Positions 34,713 to 47,630 are shown, counted from the stretch's first letter. The stretch: 64,000 nt of DNA from Calamus simplicifolius (GCA_900491605.1 UESW01004421.1:292933-356932), one strand, 5' to 3'. Notes: generated by a model from the sequence alone, not told the origin. Made by a program: numbers and translations.

Positions 34713-35134
34713 AAAAAATATGTCATACTTTATTTAAAAATACGCATGAATCCCCCAACTAACAAATTATTATTATTTTATTTAAAATTAAATTAAATAT
34801 GAATTTAATTTTATCCGTAATTAAGCTTTATCTTATCAATGAAAGACTTCATCTTCGGATCACATAACTAACGATGCAGCAACCTTCTTGACAGTTCATA
34901 GTCATCCAACTAGAAGTAAAATAAAGTTTTGATGCGCTATGATCTTAGAAACTGGAACTACAAATATTAAGAATGTTAATGGCACCAAAACAAAATTTAC
35001 TGTAAATTAATAAATTAATGAATGTTTATCTCACATTTGCTAATTAAAACCAAAGAAAAGACATATGCACAAATATGAATATCAATGGCATATGACTAAA
35101 AAATTTAAAATTTTCAATGATTCAATATGAATAG

Positions 35135-35900
35135 GGCTCTGATACCAATTGTTGGTAATTAAACCTAAACCTTTGGTAAAAATCATCACAAAGAAGCAAT
35201 CATTCATGTTCAATCATCAAGAATCAATAAACAATAAACGGAAGCGTACCTGAATCCAAATTGCTTGATACCTGAATCCAAATTGCTTGATAGCACGATT
35301 TCAAATTGCTTGATCGCCCTTCAGAGTCATGCGGTTAGCCTTCCAAATCAACACGTACTCTTAAAGAGTTCTTAAGAATTTTTTTAGGATTTTTTCTCCA
35401 TGATGGGATTCAGAGAATGAAGTCGTACGTGCGATCCAAGACCATAACCGTTATATATAGATAATTTCATAATTATCTATTTATATTTCTATTTTAGTCC
35501 ATCATAAAAATAAAAATACCCTTTACGTATTTATATTTCTTTTTTAGCCCATCATAAAAATAGAAATACCCTTAGGTCTCTACATATTAAAGGCCTACAC
35601 CCTAGATCATTTTTAATTGGACTTAACCTTATTTGACAGTCCGCAGTACATAATTATTTCACATATAAATCCAATATTGAATTAAAAATTTAACAAATAA
35701 AAATTTAATTAAATGTATAAAATATTTAGATTAGCAATCCAATGCATACCCCAACTCCTAGCAATGCTCTATTGGGACTAATCTATGATCTGATCACAGG
35801 ACGATACCACTATATGTATGGAACATGATCATCTTGCTATCCCTTAGAAAGCTACCCCATGTGACCCTAGGCCCACGATCCCATGGCAGCGCGATGCATG
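35135..35900 (-). mobile_element. copia LTR with primer-binding site, isolated remnant
   Basis: A third TGGTATCAGAGC primer-binding site on the minus strand (35136-35147) is followed by a TG-starting repeat at 35150. Its early part has three CCAAATTGCTTGAT-type repeats (35254-35305) and a minus-strand TATA-like CTATATATAACGG near 35446-35458. The outer border is uncertain, so the end given is approximate. No gag-pol lies on its left, so this is a 5' LTR of a truncated or non-autonomous element. Confidence 0.6.
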
Positions 35901-36957
35901 GACATGGCATGCTTATCTAGCCAATGAATATTAAAGTGCCCTCTCAAATTGAGCTCATAGAATGCATTATGTTGTAAACAAGCAATTGGAATGGATTGCT
36001 CTAACCCAAAATACGGCATCACTTTATCCAACTGATGCCACTTCACGATATGAACACAATAAAGGCCTAAACGAAGTAGCAACCACTCGTTAGCGTGGGC
36101 TTTTAACTCTAGCCTTGAGATCGCCCAATGGTTAAAAACGATTGGAATGAAATTGAGAATGGTGCATGAGATATGCACTGTTGGCCAACTTATATAAGAA
36201 TTGAACTATAAGCCTGGTGATAAATCTTTTATAAAGAAATCTTTTCATATTTGCTTTTAATGCAATATTTTGTTTTTTCCCTCTCTAATATTGGAACTAC
36301 TTGATATATTTTATTTTGTTAAGTGCAAGATAAATAACAATTTTGCTTAAACAACTTAGTTTGTGTAGACACCTTATTTTCTAAACTTTCTCCCTCTTTT
36401 TTAAATTTTGATTTTGACCGAAGTGAATATTCTAATTTCCTAAGATTTGGCATTTTTGAGGCACCTAATATCACGTCCAAAGCCTCATATTTCTCCTTTT
36501 TTTTTTTTATTGAAGGGGACGGTCAATGAATTTTCTGAAATGAAATTATTTTTTTTAGCCTAAGTTTTTCATAGACTTGAGCTGCCATGATAACATATTT
36601 GATCACGCAATTTCCTAACATGGTGCTTTTGGATTATAATTGCCGTTATTATTGTTTCAACTAATGGTTGTTTATAAATTAGTTTGTACCATAGGTATTT
36701 TATTGGACAACCCTTTGCAACCCTTCTCTCTCTCTGTCTGATGTCTATGTTGCCATTAGGGGAAGGATTTCAACTAAGAAATTATGAATGAAAAAAAAAG
36801 CCATATCTTAGGATTGCAATGTTTTAGTGGATGATGGGGATAGATGAGACGTAAAGCCCCCATGCATTACGCCGTTTGTTGAAACGCACTTGGAGAAGGT
36901 TGCTTACATAGAGTCTCGACAAGCAATATGAAATGCCCTCCAATTTTTGTTAATAAA

Positions 36958-37710
36958 TTAATCACTCTCTCTGCATTCAGTTGAGTGTTGAAATTGCCCG
37001 CTGGTGGTTAAGGCAACTTTGCAGCCGCAATCTGTCCACACGTCATCCAAAATTAGAAGAAACTTTTTCGTGTTCAAAGCCATGAACAGTAGTCTTGAGG
37101 CCCGTCCATCATCTTCAGCTTCTTCATGTTCCAGTCTTTTGACACAGTCACGAAAATGACGACATCGAAGTGCCGAGTCCCCCGAAGTGTTGTTGATATT
37201 CTTCATCAATCTAGTCTTTCCGATACCGGCCATGCCCCAAATGCCAATTTTTCTGGTCTTGGCATGCATGAGCCAATTCCACACCTTCTCCTGGGCCTGG
37301 GCTGTTGATGTCTGTTCTCTGATAGTTGTGGTGGCGAACTCTTGCACGCTTTCTTGCAGGGGAAGAACAGCAATTTCACTGAAATTATTTTTAGCCCTCA
37401 GATCACGAACAACTTCGGTTGCCTCGACAATACGCTTTCCTAACTTGTCACGTGAGGGACAATCGTGGCACCAACCATATAAACACTTCTTGTTCAAGCC
37501 GAATTCTTCTTGCATTGCTACCGCATTCATGATGGTCTCATCTGCTTTCTGCAGCCAACCTTGCACTTCATTCTTTGGAACCTTCCCCTCTTGTGTGGCT
37601 CGATCCACCTCCATTTGTAAATCATCTCTTGGGCGAGTCAATTCATTTACTTGGTTCTGGAGATTATCCATGTTCCTTCCTATCTTACAAAGGTATTAAT
37701 TAAGCATAAA
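36958..37710 (-). pseudogene. CC-NBS-LRR fragment C (coiled coil to kinase-2)
   Basis: Open for 237 codons: coiled coil MDNLQNQVNELTRPRDDLQM, then DCPSRDKLGKRIVEATEV, the P-loop GIWGMAGIGKTRLMKN (about 37186-37240) and kinase-2 KKFLLILDDVW (about 37040-37075). About 60 residues between P-loop and kinase-2 are condensed, and about 15-20 residues between kinase-2 and CKVALTT are deleted. The frame then runs out and no GLPL, MHD or LRR follows. The first 25-30 residues of a normal CNL are missing at the other end. It is closest to the CNL copies at 25.5-28.4 kb and 62-64 kb, and keeps the DDVW that copy A has lost. Confidence 0.85.
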
Positions 37711-38837
37711 TATAAATAAGTTATCATCTATTGATAAAAAAAAAGTAAAGAAATTATGTAGAAGCTATCGACGAAACAAGTTATCATCTATTCTCTCGAT
37801 CTGAATCATCTTCATTAGTGAAATATTCTTCTTATTCTTTTGTTCTTATGAAATAAGGTAGTGAGAAAATTATATTTTATATTTGCTATTAGATAATATT
37901 AATGCATGTCCTCATGCATTAGTTGAATGAAAGAATCAATTCTCATGCTATAACTATGATCCCAAAATTTCTTACTGTATAAGCAATGCTATTTATTCTA
38001 AAGCGACTTGATGAAATTTGCTTCTTAATAGTTGATAATTATTTTTGAAGGCTTTAAACTTTCAACATTTTTTATATTCTTTTGTTTACTGAGATATTGG
38101 AGAAAATCAAATGAAGGTAATGTATTCATAAGTAATTATTTATTGATATAAAATATATTAATTATTATATTTTATGATGTTATTTTATTGTTATTTTTTT
38201 GATTTTAGTAAACTCATTAATGAAAAATAAATCCTTCTGAAAATTTCTCGCAAAATTAATTTCTAAAAGATTTTTTGAGAAATTTTTTTATCAATTTTTT
38301 TTAAAAAAGCCATTTAATATAGAAATATCCCTTAGAAAATTTCTTGCAAAATCATCAAAAAAATCCTCACAAAATCCCTCATAAATTAATTTGCAAGAGA
38401 TGTTCTAAGGGCATTTTTTTCATCAAAAAATTCTACTAAGGACTCATTAATAAAAAACAAATCCCTAGGAAAATCCCTTGCAAAATTAATTTCTGAGGAA
38501 TTTTTTGAGGGTTTTTTTAATCAAAATTTTTTTACAAAGAACCCTCACAAAATTAATTTTGCCACTGCGAGAAAATATTGTTTTTCAAAAAATTTTAATC
38601 AAAAATCCTTCGAAATTGCCAGGATTTTTTTTTCGATAAAATCCTTCGGAACATCACACCATACTTTTTCTTGATAAGATTGTAGTTGGACTTTTTCTTG
38701 ATAGAATTGTAGTCGGATCATAACTTGGCATCTCAGTTTAATCTGTCTATAGGATATGGGTCCTACGCCAATCCTCTTATTCTTTAGGTCAACATATATC
38801 TAACAACTCCCAATAAAAGGGTGACATCATGATTAAT
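37711..38837. other. AT-rich spacer with degenerate repeats
   Basis: 38215-38560 holds imperfect copies of AATCCCT.GGAAAATCCCTTGCAAAATTAATTTCT-type sequence, perhaps the subterminal region of another DNA transposon. No gene seen. Confidence 0.5.
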
Positions 38838-39150
38838 TTAAATATAATTTGAAGATGTGACTCGTAGCTATTGTTTTGTATGACAAACTATCCCACCATT
38901 GCCTCCCACATATAGTGACTTCTAAGGCTGATGTCTTACCAATATGTGGCATGATGTCTCCCTCACAACACAACACTTATATTTTTTTTGCAGTGATTCC
39001 AAAGTTAGAACTCCCACATTCTATTCAATTTTGATACATATTGGAGAACCACCATTTCCAACATATGTTACATCAATTCATCTCGTCAAAGGACATGAAC
39101 CTGTGCTCAACTCGTACAGAAAATATTGTAGTTCTCACGCATTAAATGAA
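38838..39150 (-). pseudogene. decayed CNL LRR 3' end, locus C
   Basis: Resembles the relics at 23735-24010 and 60190-60450 (AATTTAAATATAATTTGAAGATG, CAAACTATCCCACCATTGCC, AGAACTCCCACATTCTATTC). No frame survives. It is part of the same minus-strand series of CNL ends. Confidence 0.7.
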
Positions 39151-39359
39151 AAGAGATACGTCACATTACCACATCAGCTTGAGGTAATGTTCTTGATGCT
39201 TCTAAAGGTTCTTGATGTTCCATTTCCCTCCTTTTACAGTGTAACCATAGAAGGTGAGATAACTAAGTTTTTTTTTTTTTTCTAATAGATTAAACTCCTT
39301 AACTTATTGGTAGAGTCTGTCTGCAAATCCACTGACAAAAGAAAGATAACAAAATAAAA

Positions 39360-40920
39360 ACAGATATAGATGTACTGCATGATTATACCATGAGATCAAC
39401 TTCTCTGCTAGGCTGAAACATTTGATCTTCCATTCTGAAATGTTTGACGGTTGGTATTGAATGAGGCAACAAATAAGAAATCCTGCATAGCATCATTAAT
39501 TTTTGTTTTACAAAAGTTACAAATATGGTTGGAGCTGCAACACCAAAATTTGTATGGATGAACAAAGCTTAAACTGGAGACCCTAATATCAACATAAGTT
39601 AATATTTTGATTTAAGGCAGGGTTTCTAAATTTACAAATCGAGGCAAGAATTAAAATTTAAGTTATGGAGCATGCTCCTGCCCAACCATAGGCCTACATG
39701 CTTAAAAATATTTCGTTTCACTTTTTACAATTAGGGTTAAATGAAAGCTGAAACCGGAAGGAAGAAAAATAAAATAAAATAAAGAAAATTTGATGAATTA
39801 TTTGATGTTGGTTGGTTAACTATTGATGTTAAGATTCATTGCTAGAATACTGGTACAAACATTTCATATATTTAAAAATTTTAACTAATGTCATTAGATT
39901 TTTTTCCATAACTTGTAGTTAACAGAAATGTCAAATTATAATCTATACTGATCCTAATCTAATGATTTTGGACTAAACGTGTGCTTCAGATGAAATTTAG
40001 CCTGATATGAAACTGAAATATGGCCTGCACATGTATTTTAGTATATCATCTTTGATTCAGGTGTCCAAAGAACGGAACATTACATGTAACACATTTTGTT
40101 TTAATGAATCCATGACTATTATTGAATGGTGAAGAATAGGTTTATGAGCCTAGATAATAGTTTATGCTAACACCATTGATTATCAATAAGATGGCAATAT
40201 GATGTTTCTTTGAATTGAAACTACCAATTTTTATGAAGTTGGCCTGCTATGTTGATGTAAATGGGAACGTGACTTTGTACTGCTAAATTAGTCCAATAAA
40301 CTCGTTTTGGACGCATATAAAATGAAAAACTTAGAATGGGCAAAACAGTTATGGTTGTAGAACAGTTATGGTTGTAGAGGCTACCGTTTGGTGGACAATT
40401 CAAGTCTTCTAATTTACAAAATGACGGTAAAACTGCATGGTGTAAATCATGATTACAAAAATAATAAGAGTAAGCACATGTAGTGAATGATAGAAGAGTG
40501 ATTCTTGTTTTTGGGTCTATTTATGTTTGTGAATCTTGTCCACTCATGTAACCTTCATGCAGATACGAACAATAAAAAGTAGTTTTCATTATGTAACGCA
40601 ACCGCGAGTTGTAACGATAAATAAATAAAGATATGGATTCATGCAAGGTGGGCATGTTACCTTTCATTGTATCCGATGCTGGTGATTCAAATGTATCTGA
40701 AAACTGACAGCTCACCTGTGGATAAGATTTTGGTAGATGGTATCTTCATCTAATCTATATCATCATGAGTGACTAATTTAAATATTTTTTCAAAATGGGA
40801 CTTGCTTCTAATGTTCTTCTATGTCAAATTATTCCACTATTACCTTTCACCTCTAATGGCATCTAATCAATATCTATGTCTAGCTGCATCAATGTCCTGC
40901 ACGATGTAACTTGTATTTCT
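39360..40920 (-). pseudogene. CNL downstream flank and terminal LRR piece, left of the gap
   Basis: Similar to the CNL 3' flank at 24210-25500 and 60690-62060, followed at about 40700-40920 by the terminal LRR-coding stretch (GCTGCATCAATGTCCTGCACG, GATGTAACTTGTATTTCT) that runs into the Ns. From 39437 on it is repeated almost base for base after the gap. Confidence 0.8.
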
Positions 40921-41568
40921 NNNNNNNNNNNNNNNNNNNNNNNNNNNNNNNNNNNNNNNNNNNNNNNNNNNNNNNNNNNNNNNNNNNNNNNNNNNNNNNN
41001 NNNNNNNNNNNNNNNNNNNNNNNNNNNNNNNNNNNNNNNNNNNNNNNNNNNNNNNNNNNNNNNNNNNNNNNNNNNNNNNNNNNNNNNNNNNNNNNNNNNN
41101 NNNNNNNNNNNNNNNNNNNNNNNNNNNNNNNNNNNNNNNNNNNNNNNNNNNNNNNNNNNNNNNNNNNNNNNNNNNNNNNNNNNNNNNNNNNNNNNNNNNN
41201 NNNNNNNNNNNNNNNNNNNNNNNNNNNNNNNNNNNNNNNNNNNNNNNNNNNNNNNNNNNNNNNNNNNNNNNNNNNNNNNNNNNNNNNNNNNNNNNNNNNN
41301 NNNNNNNNNNNNNNNNNNNNNNNNNNNNNNNNNNNNNNNNNNNNNNNNNNNNNNNNNNNNNNNNNNNNNNNNNNNNNNNNNNNNNNNNNNNNNNNNNNNN
41401 NNNNNNNNNNNNNNNNNNNNNNNNNNNNNNNNNNNNNNNNNNNNNNNNNNNNNNNNNNNNNNNNNNNNNNNNNNNNNNNNNNNNNNNNNNNNNNNNNNNN
41501 NNNNNNNNNNNNNNNNNNNNNNNNNNNNNNNNNNNNNNNNNNNNNNNNNNNNNNNNNNNNNNNNNNNN
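40921..41568. other. assembly gap (648 Ns)
   Basis: An unbroken run of N. Any ORF drawn across it is meaningless. Confidence 0.99.
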
Positions 41569-43510
41569 TGAAATGTTTGACGGTTGGTATTGAATGAGCC
41601 AACAAATAAGAAATCCTGCATAGCATCATTAATATTTGTTTTACAAAAGTTACAAATATGGTTGGAGCTGCAACACCAAAATTTGTAGGGATGAAGAAAG
41701 CTTAAACTGGAGACCCTAATATCAACATAAGTTAATATTTTGATTTAAGGCAGGGTTTCTAAATTTACAAATCGAGGCAAGAATTAAAATTTAAGTTATG
41801 GAGCATGCTCCTGCCCAACCATAGGCCTACATGCTTAAAAATATTTCGTTTCACTTTTTACAATTAGGGTTAAATGAAAGCTGAAATGGAAGGAAGAAAA
41901 TAAAATAAAATAAAGAAAATTTGATGAATTATTTGATGTTGGTTGGTTAACTATTGATGTTAAGATTCATTGCTAGAATACTGGTACAAACATTTCATAT
42001 ATTTAAAAATTTTAACTAATGTCATTAGATTTTTTCCATAACTTGTAGTTAACAAAAATGTCAAATTATAATCTATACTGATCCTAATCTAATGATTTTG
42101 GACTAAAACGTGTGCTTCAGATGAAATTCAGCCTGATATGAAGCTGAAATATGGCCTGCACATGTATTTTAGTATATCATCTTTGATTCAGGTGTCCAAA
42201 GAACGGAACATTACATGTAACACATTTTGTTTTAATGAATCCATGACTATTATTGAATGGTGAAGAATAGGTTTATGAGCCTAGATAATAGTTTATGCTA
42301 ACACCATTGATTATCAATAAGATGGTAATATGATGTTTCTTTGAATTGAAACTACCAATTTTTATGAAGTTGGCCTGCTATGTTGATGTAAATGGGAACG
42401 TGACTTTGTACTGCTAGATTAGTCCAATAAACTCGTTTTGGACGCATATAAATGGAAAACTTAGAATGGGCAAAACAGTTATGGTTGTAGAACAGTTATG
42501 GTTGTAGAGGCTACCGTTTGGTGGACAATTCAAGTCTTCTAATTTACAAAATGACGGTAAAACTGCATGGTGTAAATCATGATTACAAAAATAATAAGAG
42601 TAAGCACATGTAGTGAATGATAGAAGAGTGATTCTTGTTTTTGGGTCTATTTATGTTTGTGAATCTTGTCCACTCATGTAACCTTCATGCAGATACGAAC
42701 AATAAAAAGTAGTTTTCATTATGTAACGCAACCGCGAGTTGTAACGATAAATAAATAAAGATATGGATTCATGCAAGGTGGGCATGTTACCTTTCATTGT
42801 ATCCGATGCTGGTGATTCAAATGTATCTGAAAACTGACAGCTCACCTGTGGATAAGATTTTGGTAGATGGTATCTTCATCTAATCTATATCATCATGAGT
42901 GACTAATTTAAATATCTTTTCAAAATGGGACTTGCTTCTAATGTTCTTCTATGTCAAATTATTCCACTATTACCTTTCACCTCTAATGGCATCTAATCAA
43001 TATCTATGTCTAGCTGCATCAATGTCCTGCATGATGTAACTTGTATTTCTCGCAATGATTCCAAGGCTTAAACTCCCTCCCACATTCTATACGATTGTGG
43101 CAGACCTTTAGGTAGTGTTTGATAAGAAAAATATTATCCATGGATAAGTGTATGTGATAGAGTTTATCCCTTGGCTATCCCTAGGGATATCCCTTGGCTA
43201 TCCCATTGATCATATCAAATGCAAAAAGGTAAATCCATAGGATAACCTTTTTTACTCTTATTTGGAGGGATAACTAGCTATTCCTGCATTCTCTAGGAAA
43301 TAAATTGAGGGGATATCCCATGGTTAACCATGGTTAACCATGGATTATCCCTTTGGTTAACTTTATTCTCTGCTATCCTTATAGTTATGACTTTTGGGAA
43401 TAAGAGGGGATATCCAAGGGATATCCCCTTTTATCCCCTATTTCAAACACTACCTTAAGAACCACGCGCCTCAACCTTGGAAGGGCAATAACTCTATTCC
43501 CAACATCTTT
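41569..43510 (-). pseudogene. CNL downstream flank and terminal LRR piece, right of the gap
   Basis: 41569-43050 repeats 39437-40920 with few differences. It then continues into LRR-coding sequence (GGCAGACCTTTA, AAGAACCACGCGCCT, GGAAGGGCAATA) matching copy A near 25760-25820. That sequence is split by a MITE at 43111-43454 and ends at 43510, where a CACTA element begins. The rest of the gene is not found on the other side of the CACTA end. Confidence 0.8.
43108..43457. mobile_element. Tourist-like (PIF/Harbinger) MITE
   Basis: The body, 43111-43454 (344 bp), starts GGTAGTGTTTGATA and ends TTTCAAACACTACC, giving terminal inverted repeats of about 12 bp. TTA is duplicated on both sides (43108-43110, 43455-43457). 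The uninterrupted site (CAGACCTTTAAGAACCACG) is present in both CNL copies near 25765 and 62322, proving insertion into LRR-coding DNA. The interior is rich in GGGATATCCC-type palindromes and GGTTAACCATG repeats. It has no coding capacity. Confidence 0.9.
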
Positions 43511-44489
43511 CACTACAAGAAAATAATGAATAGCGACGCAATTATGCGTCGCTAAAATTGCGACTACATTGCGACGCCTCCGCGTCAAAAAATATTGCAA
43601 CGCAAATAGCGACGCATTAACGACTGAATAAATCATAAAATTAAAAAAAAAAATTTAAATTTAGCGATGCAAAAATGCATCACAATATTTATAAATATAT
43701 TTTTTAAAATATTATTAAAGGAATAAAATATTATGACACAGATAAGTGCATGCAATATTTTTAAAAAAATTAATTATGTTAAATAGCGACGCATTAGTGA
43801 CGCAATAAACATAAAATAAGAAAAAATATATTTAATATAGCGATGAAAAAATAGCATCAAATATTAATAAAAAAATTAATTTTATAAATATAATTATAAA
43901 TAAAAATACTGCGACGCCACTCAGTGCGTCGTAATATATTTGAAAAACATAATAATTTTATATAGCGATGCATTAGCGATGCAATAGACCAAAAAATTGT
44001 AAAATTAATTTTAATTTAGCGATGCACTAATTGCATCGCAATTATTTTAAATAAAATTAATTTGTATAAATAATATGAAAAAAAATATTGCGACACAAAA
44101 CAGTGCATCACAATTTTTTTAAAAAACTTAATTTTTTTAAATAGCGATGCATTAGCGACGCAATAAACCAGAAAAATATAAAAATTATTTTTAAATTTAG
44201 CGACGCAATAATTACATCGTAATTAATTTAAATAAAATTTATTTTAAGAAAATAGTATTATGAAATAAAAATATTGTGACGCAATCCAGTGCATCGCAAT
44301 GTTTTGTTAAAAATAAATATGTTAATTAGCAACGTAATAGCGATGCAATAAAATAGTAAAGTAATAAAAAAAAATTTATTTAACAACGCAAATTAATGTG
44401 TCACAATATTTTAAAAGAATTCATAATGCCAAATTAGCGAGGCATTAGCGACGTAATAAATTAGAAAATATAATTAAAAATTAATAATG
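43511..44489 (+). mobile_element. CACTA (En/Spm) transposon left end with subterminal repeats
   Basis: Begins CACTACAAGAAAATAATG, the classic plant CACTA terminus, directly after CNL sequence. The next 980 bp hold many AGCGACGCA / TGCGTCGCT motifs in both orientations, arranged in loose units of about 180 bp (TAGCGACGCATTAGCGACGCAA recurs, variably mutated, near 43608, 43783, 43963, 44143 and 44327). Such subterminal motifs bind the element's transposition proteins. No matching right end (TTTTCTTGTAGTG) and no transposase ORF were found, so the element is truncated or rearranged. Confidence 0.82.
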
Positions 44490-47110
44490 TCCGAGATCGA
44501 TCGTCGTCGACCGTGATCGATCATGGCTTCGATCGATCGCAACCGTCGGGTTATTGCCGATTGGATCGATCGCGAGAGATCGTTCGTCACCGATCGGGAT
44601 CGATCATGGCTTGGATCGATGGCAACCGTCGGATCATCGCCGATCGAGATCGATCATGGCTTCGATCGATCGCAACCATCGGATCGTCACCGATCCGATC
44701 GATCGTGACAGTCCGAGATCGGTAGTCGTCGATCGGGATCGATCATGGCTTTGATCGATCGCAAGTACCATCGGATCGTCGCCGATCCGATCGATTGCAA
44801 CGGTCCAAGATAGGTCGACGCCGATCGAGATCGATCATGGCTTGGGTCGATCGCAACCGTCGGATCATCGCCGACCAGGATCGATCATGGCTTCGATCGG
44901 TCGCAATCGTCGGATCATCGCCGATCCGATCGATCGCCATGATCCGAGAGAGGTCGTCGCCGATCGGGATCGATCATGGCTTGGATCGATCGCAACCGTC
45001 AGATCGTCGACGACCGGGATCGATCATGGCTTGGATCGATCGCAACCATCAGATCATCGCCGACCGGGATCGATCATGGCTTGGATCGATCGCAACCGTC
45101 AGATCATCGCCGATCCGATCGATCGCGACGGTCTGAGATAGGTCATCGCCGATTGGAATCGATCATGGCTTGGGTCGATCACAACCATCGGATCATCACC
45201 GATCGGGATCGATCATGGCTTGGATCGATCGTAACCATCGGATCATCACGATCGGGATCGATCATGCTTCGATCGATCGCAAGTACCATCGGATCATCAC
45301 CGATCCGATCGATCGTGATGGTACGAGATAGGTCGACACCGACCGGGATCAATCATGGCTTGGGTCGATTGCAACCATCGGATCATCGCCGATCAGGATC
45401 GATCATGGCTTGGATCGATCGCAACCGTCGGATCATCGCCAACTGGGATCGATCATGGCTTCGATCGATCGCAAGTACTATCGGATCATCGCCGATCCGA
45501 TCGATCGCAATGGTACGAGATAGGTCGACGCCGACCGGGATCGATCATGGCTTGGGTTGATCGCAACCGTCGAATCATCGCCGACCAGGATTGATCATGG
45601 CTTGGATCGATTGCAGCCGTCGGATCGTCGCCGACTGGGATCGATCATGGCTTGGGTTGATCGCAACAGTCGGATTCTCGCCGACCGAGATCGATCATGG
45701 CTTTGATCGATCGCAAGTACCGTCGGATCATCACCGATCGGGATCGATCATGGCTTCGATCGATTGCAACCGTCGGATCATCACCGATCCGATCGATCGT
45801 GACAGTCCGAGATCGGTAGTCGTCGACTGGGATCGATCATGGCTTCGATCGATCGCAAGTACCATCGGATCATTGCTGATCCGATCGATCGCAACGGTAC
45901 GAGATAGGTCGACGCCGACCGGGATCAATCATGGCTTGGGTCGACCGCAATCGTCGGATCATCGCCGACCGAGATCGATCATGGCTTGGATCGATCGCAA
46001 CCGTCGGATTGTCGCCGACCGGGATCGATCATGGCTTGGGTCGATCGCAACCGTTGGATCCTTGCCGACCGGGATTGATCATGGCTTCGATTGATCGCAA
46101 GTACCGTCGAATCATCGCTGACCTGGATCGATCATGGCTTCGATCGATCGCAACCGTCGGATCATCGCCGATCCGATCGATCGCGACGGTCCAAGATAGG
46201 TCGACGCCGACCGGGATTGATCATGGCTTGGGTCGATCGCAAGTACCGTTGGATCATCGTGATCCGATCGATCGCGACGGTCCAAGATAGGTCGACGCCG
46301 ACCGGGATCGATCATGGCTTGGGTCGATCGTAACCGTCGGATCATCACCGACCGGGATCGATCATGGCTTGGATCGATCGCAACCATCGGATCATCGCCG
46401 ACCGGGATCGATCATGGCTTCGATCGATCGCAAGTACCGTCTGATCATCGCCGATCTGATCATTGCGATGGTACGAGATAGGTCGATGCCGACCGGGATC
46501 GATCATGGCTTGGGTCGATCGCAACCATCGGATCATCATCGACCGGGATCGATCATGGCTTGGATCGATCGCAACCATCAGATCGTCGCCGACCGGGATC
46601 GATCATGGCTTGGGTCGATTGCAACCATCGGATCCTTGCGACCGGGATCGATCATGGCTTCGATCGATCGCTAGTACCATCGGATCGTCGCCGACCTGGA
46701 TCGATCATGGCTTTGATCGATCGCAACCGTCGGATCGTCGCCGATCCGATCGATCGCGACGGTCTGAGATAGGTCGACGCCGACCGGGATCGATCATGGC
46801 TTGGGTCGATCGCAAGTACCGTCGGATCGTCGCGATCCGATCGATCGCGATGATCCGAAATAGGTCGACGCTGATCGGGATCGATCATGGCTTGGGTCGA
46901 TCGCAACCATAGGATCATCGCCGACCGGGATCGATCATGGCTTGGATTGATCGCAACCGTCGGATCATCGCCGACCGGATCGATCATGGCTTCGATCGAT
47001 TGCAAGTACCGTCTGATCATCGCCGATCTGATCGATCGCGATGGTACGAGATAGGTCAACGCTGACCGGGATCGATCATGGCTTGGATCGATCGCAACCG
47101 TTGGATCGAC
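44490..47110. repeat. GATC-rich satellite array 1 (50-bp monomer and 89-bp compound unit)
   Basis: About 2.6 kb of tandem repeat. The basic 50-bp unit contains GGGATCGATCATGGCTT, GATCGATCGCAACC and GTCGGATCATCGCCGA. Some units carry an extra segment of about 39 bp (GATCCGATCGATCGCGACGG plus TCCGAGATAGGTCGACGCC), giving a unit of about 89 bp. Others have AGTA inserted (GCAAGTACC). There are roughly 40 copies of GATCATGGCTT. Stop codons are rare on both strands, so long ORFs of R-S-D-I-type peptide appear in several frames at once; I regard these as artefacts. Confidence 0.93.
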
Positions 47111-47246
47111 CTATTCGCTAGAAAACTTGACTACGATGCAAGTCAAATAAGCACTATGAATCAAAAAGCTTCTTCATTAATAGAAAATGAGTTTACAAAA
47201 CTGCTGACTCAAGTCAGACTTGATACAATGAAGTAAAAAGAAAAAT
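47111..47246. other. short spacer after satellite array 1
   Basis: Unique-looking sequence between the satellite and the end of the antisense coiled-coil ORF. Nothing recognised. Confidence 0.5.
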
Positions 47247-47630
47247 TCAAGGTTCGGCAGGAGCTGGGCCATCATCCTCAGAAACTTCATCTAGCTCCAG
47301 CTCTTCAATCCCCTCAAGGCCATAGAGTCTTCGTATTTTCTCCTTGCAATCTCAGAAGCTGCCCTCATATGCAAATGTAGTTGTCTCGGCAACTCCTGGT
47401 CAAAAGCGTCGGACTTCCTAAAACTCTCTACGGCCTCAGCGGCCTTCTTCTCGGCCTCTGCAGCTTTCTTCTCGGCCTCGGACACCGCCACTCTCATATT
47501 AGCTATCTCAGCATCAGCCTGGCAGGCGATTTCCTTGGCATATTCAGCCTGCTCCTCAGCCACTCTTATTCCAATGGTGGCAGAGTGCAGTCGGTGCTTC
47601 AGCAGATACACTCCCGCTCGGCCACCTTGG
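47247..47630 (-). pseudogene. Ala/Glu-rich coiled-coil protein, probable antisense ORF of a gypsy (Tat-lineage) element
   Basis: The minus frame from 47611 encodes RVAEEQAEYAKEIACQADAE, then AEKKAAEAEKKAAEAVESFR and KSDAFDQE, a long coiled coil. Near 47340 the frame shifts and continues as EKIRRLYGLEGIEELELDEV and SEDDGPAPAEP, ending at a stop at 47247-47249. Coiled-coil proteins with a short acidic tail like this are familiar from plant Tat-type gypsy retrotransposons, where an extra gene lies antisense between pol and the 3' LTR. A plus-strand gypsy LTR end at 50989 fits that arrangement. The N-terminal part merges into the GC-rich minisatellite on its right. The family assignment is inference; no pol domain is present in the window to confirm it. 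Confidence 0.6.

Noticed and set aside
40863..41629. Four ORFs of about 230-250 codons
   Set aside because: They are mostly runs of X across the N gap.
44513..46912. Many overlapping ORFs of 60-194 codons in several frames
   Set aside because: All lie inside the GATC-rich satellite. Openness in most frames and periodic peptide repeats come from the lack of stop trinucleotides in the unit, not from selection on a protein.
44490..47110. Regularly spaced repeats that could suggest a CRISPR-like array
   Set aside because: There are no unique spacers. The whole unit, including the part between conserved words, is repeated, and the context is a plant genome.
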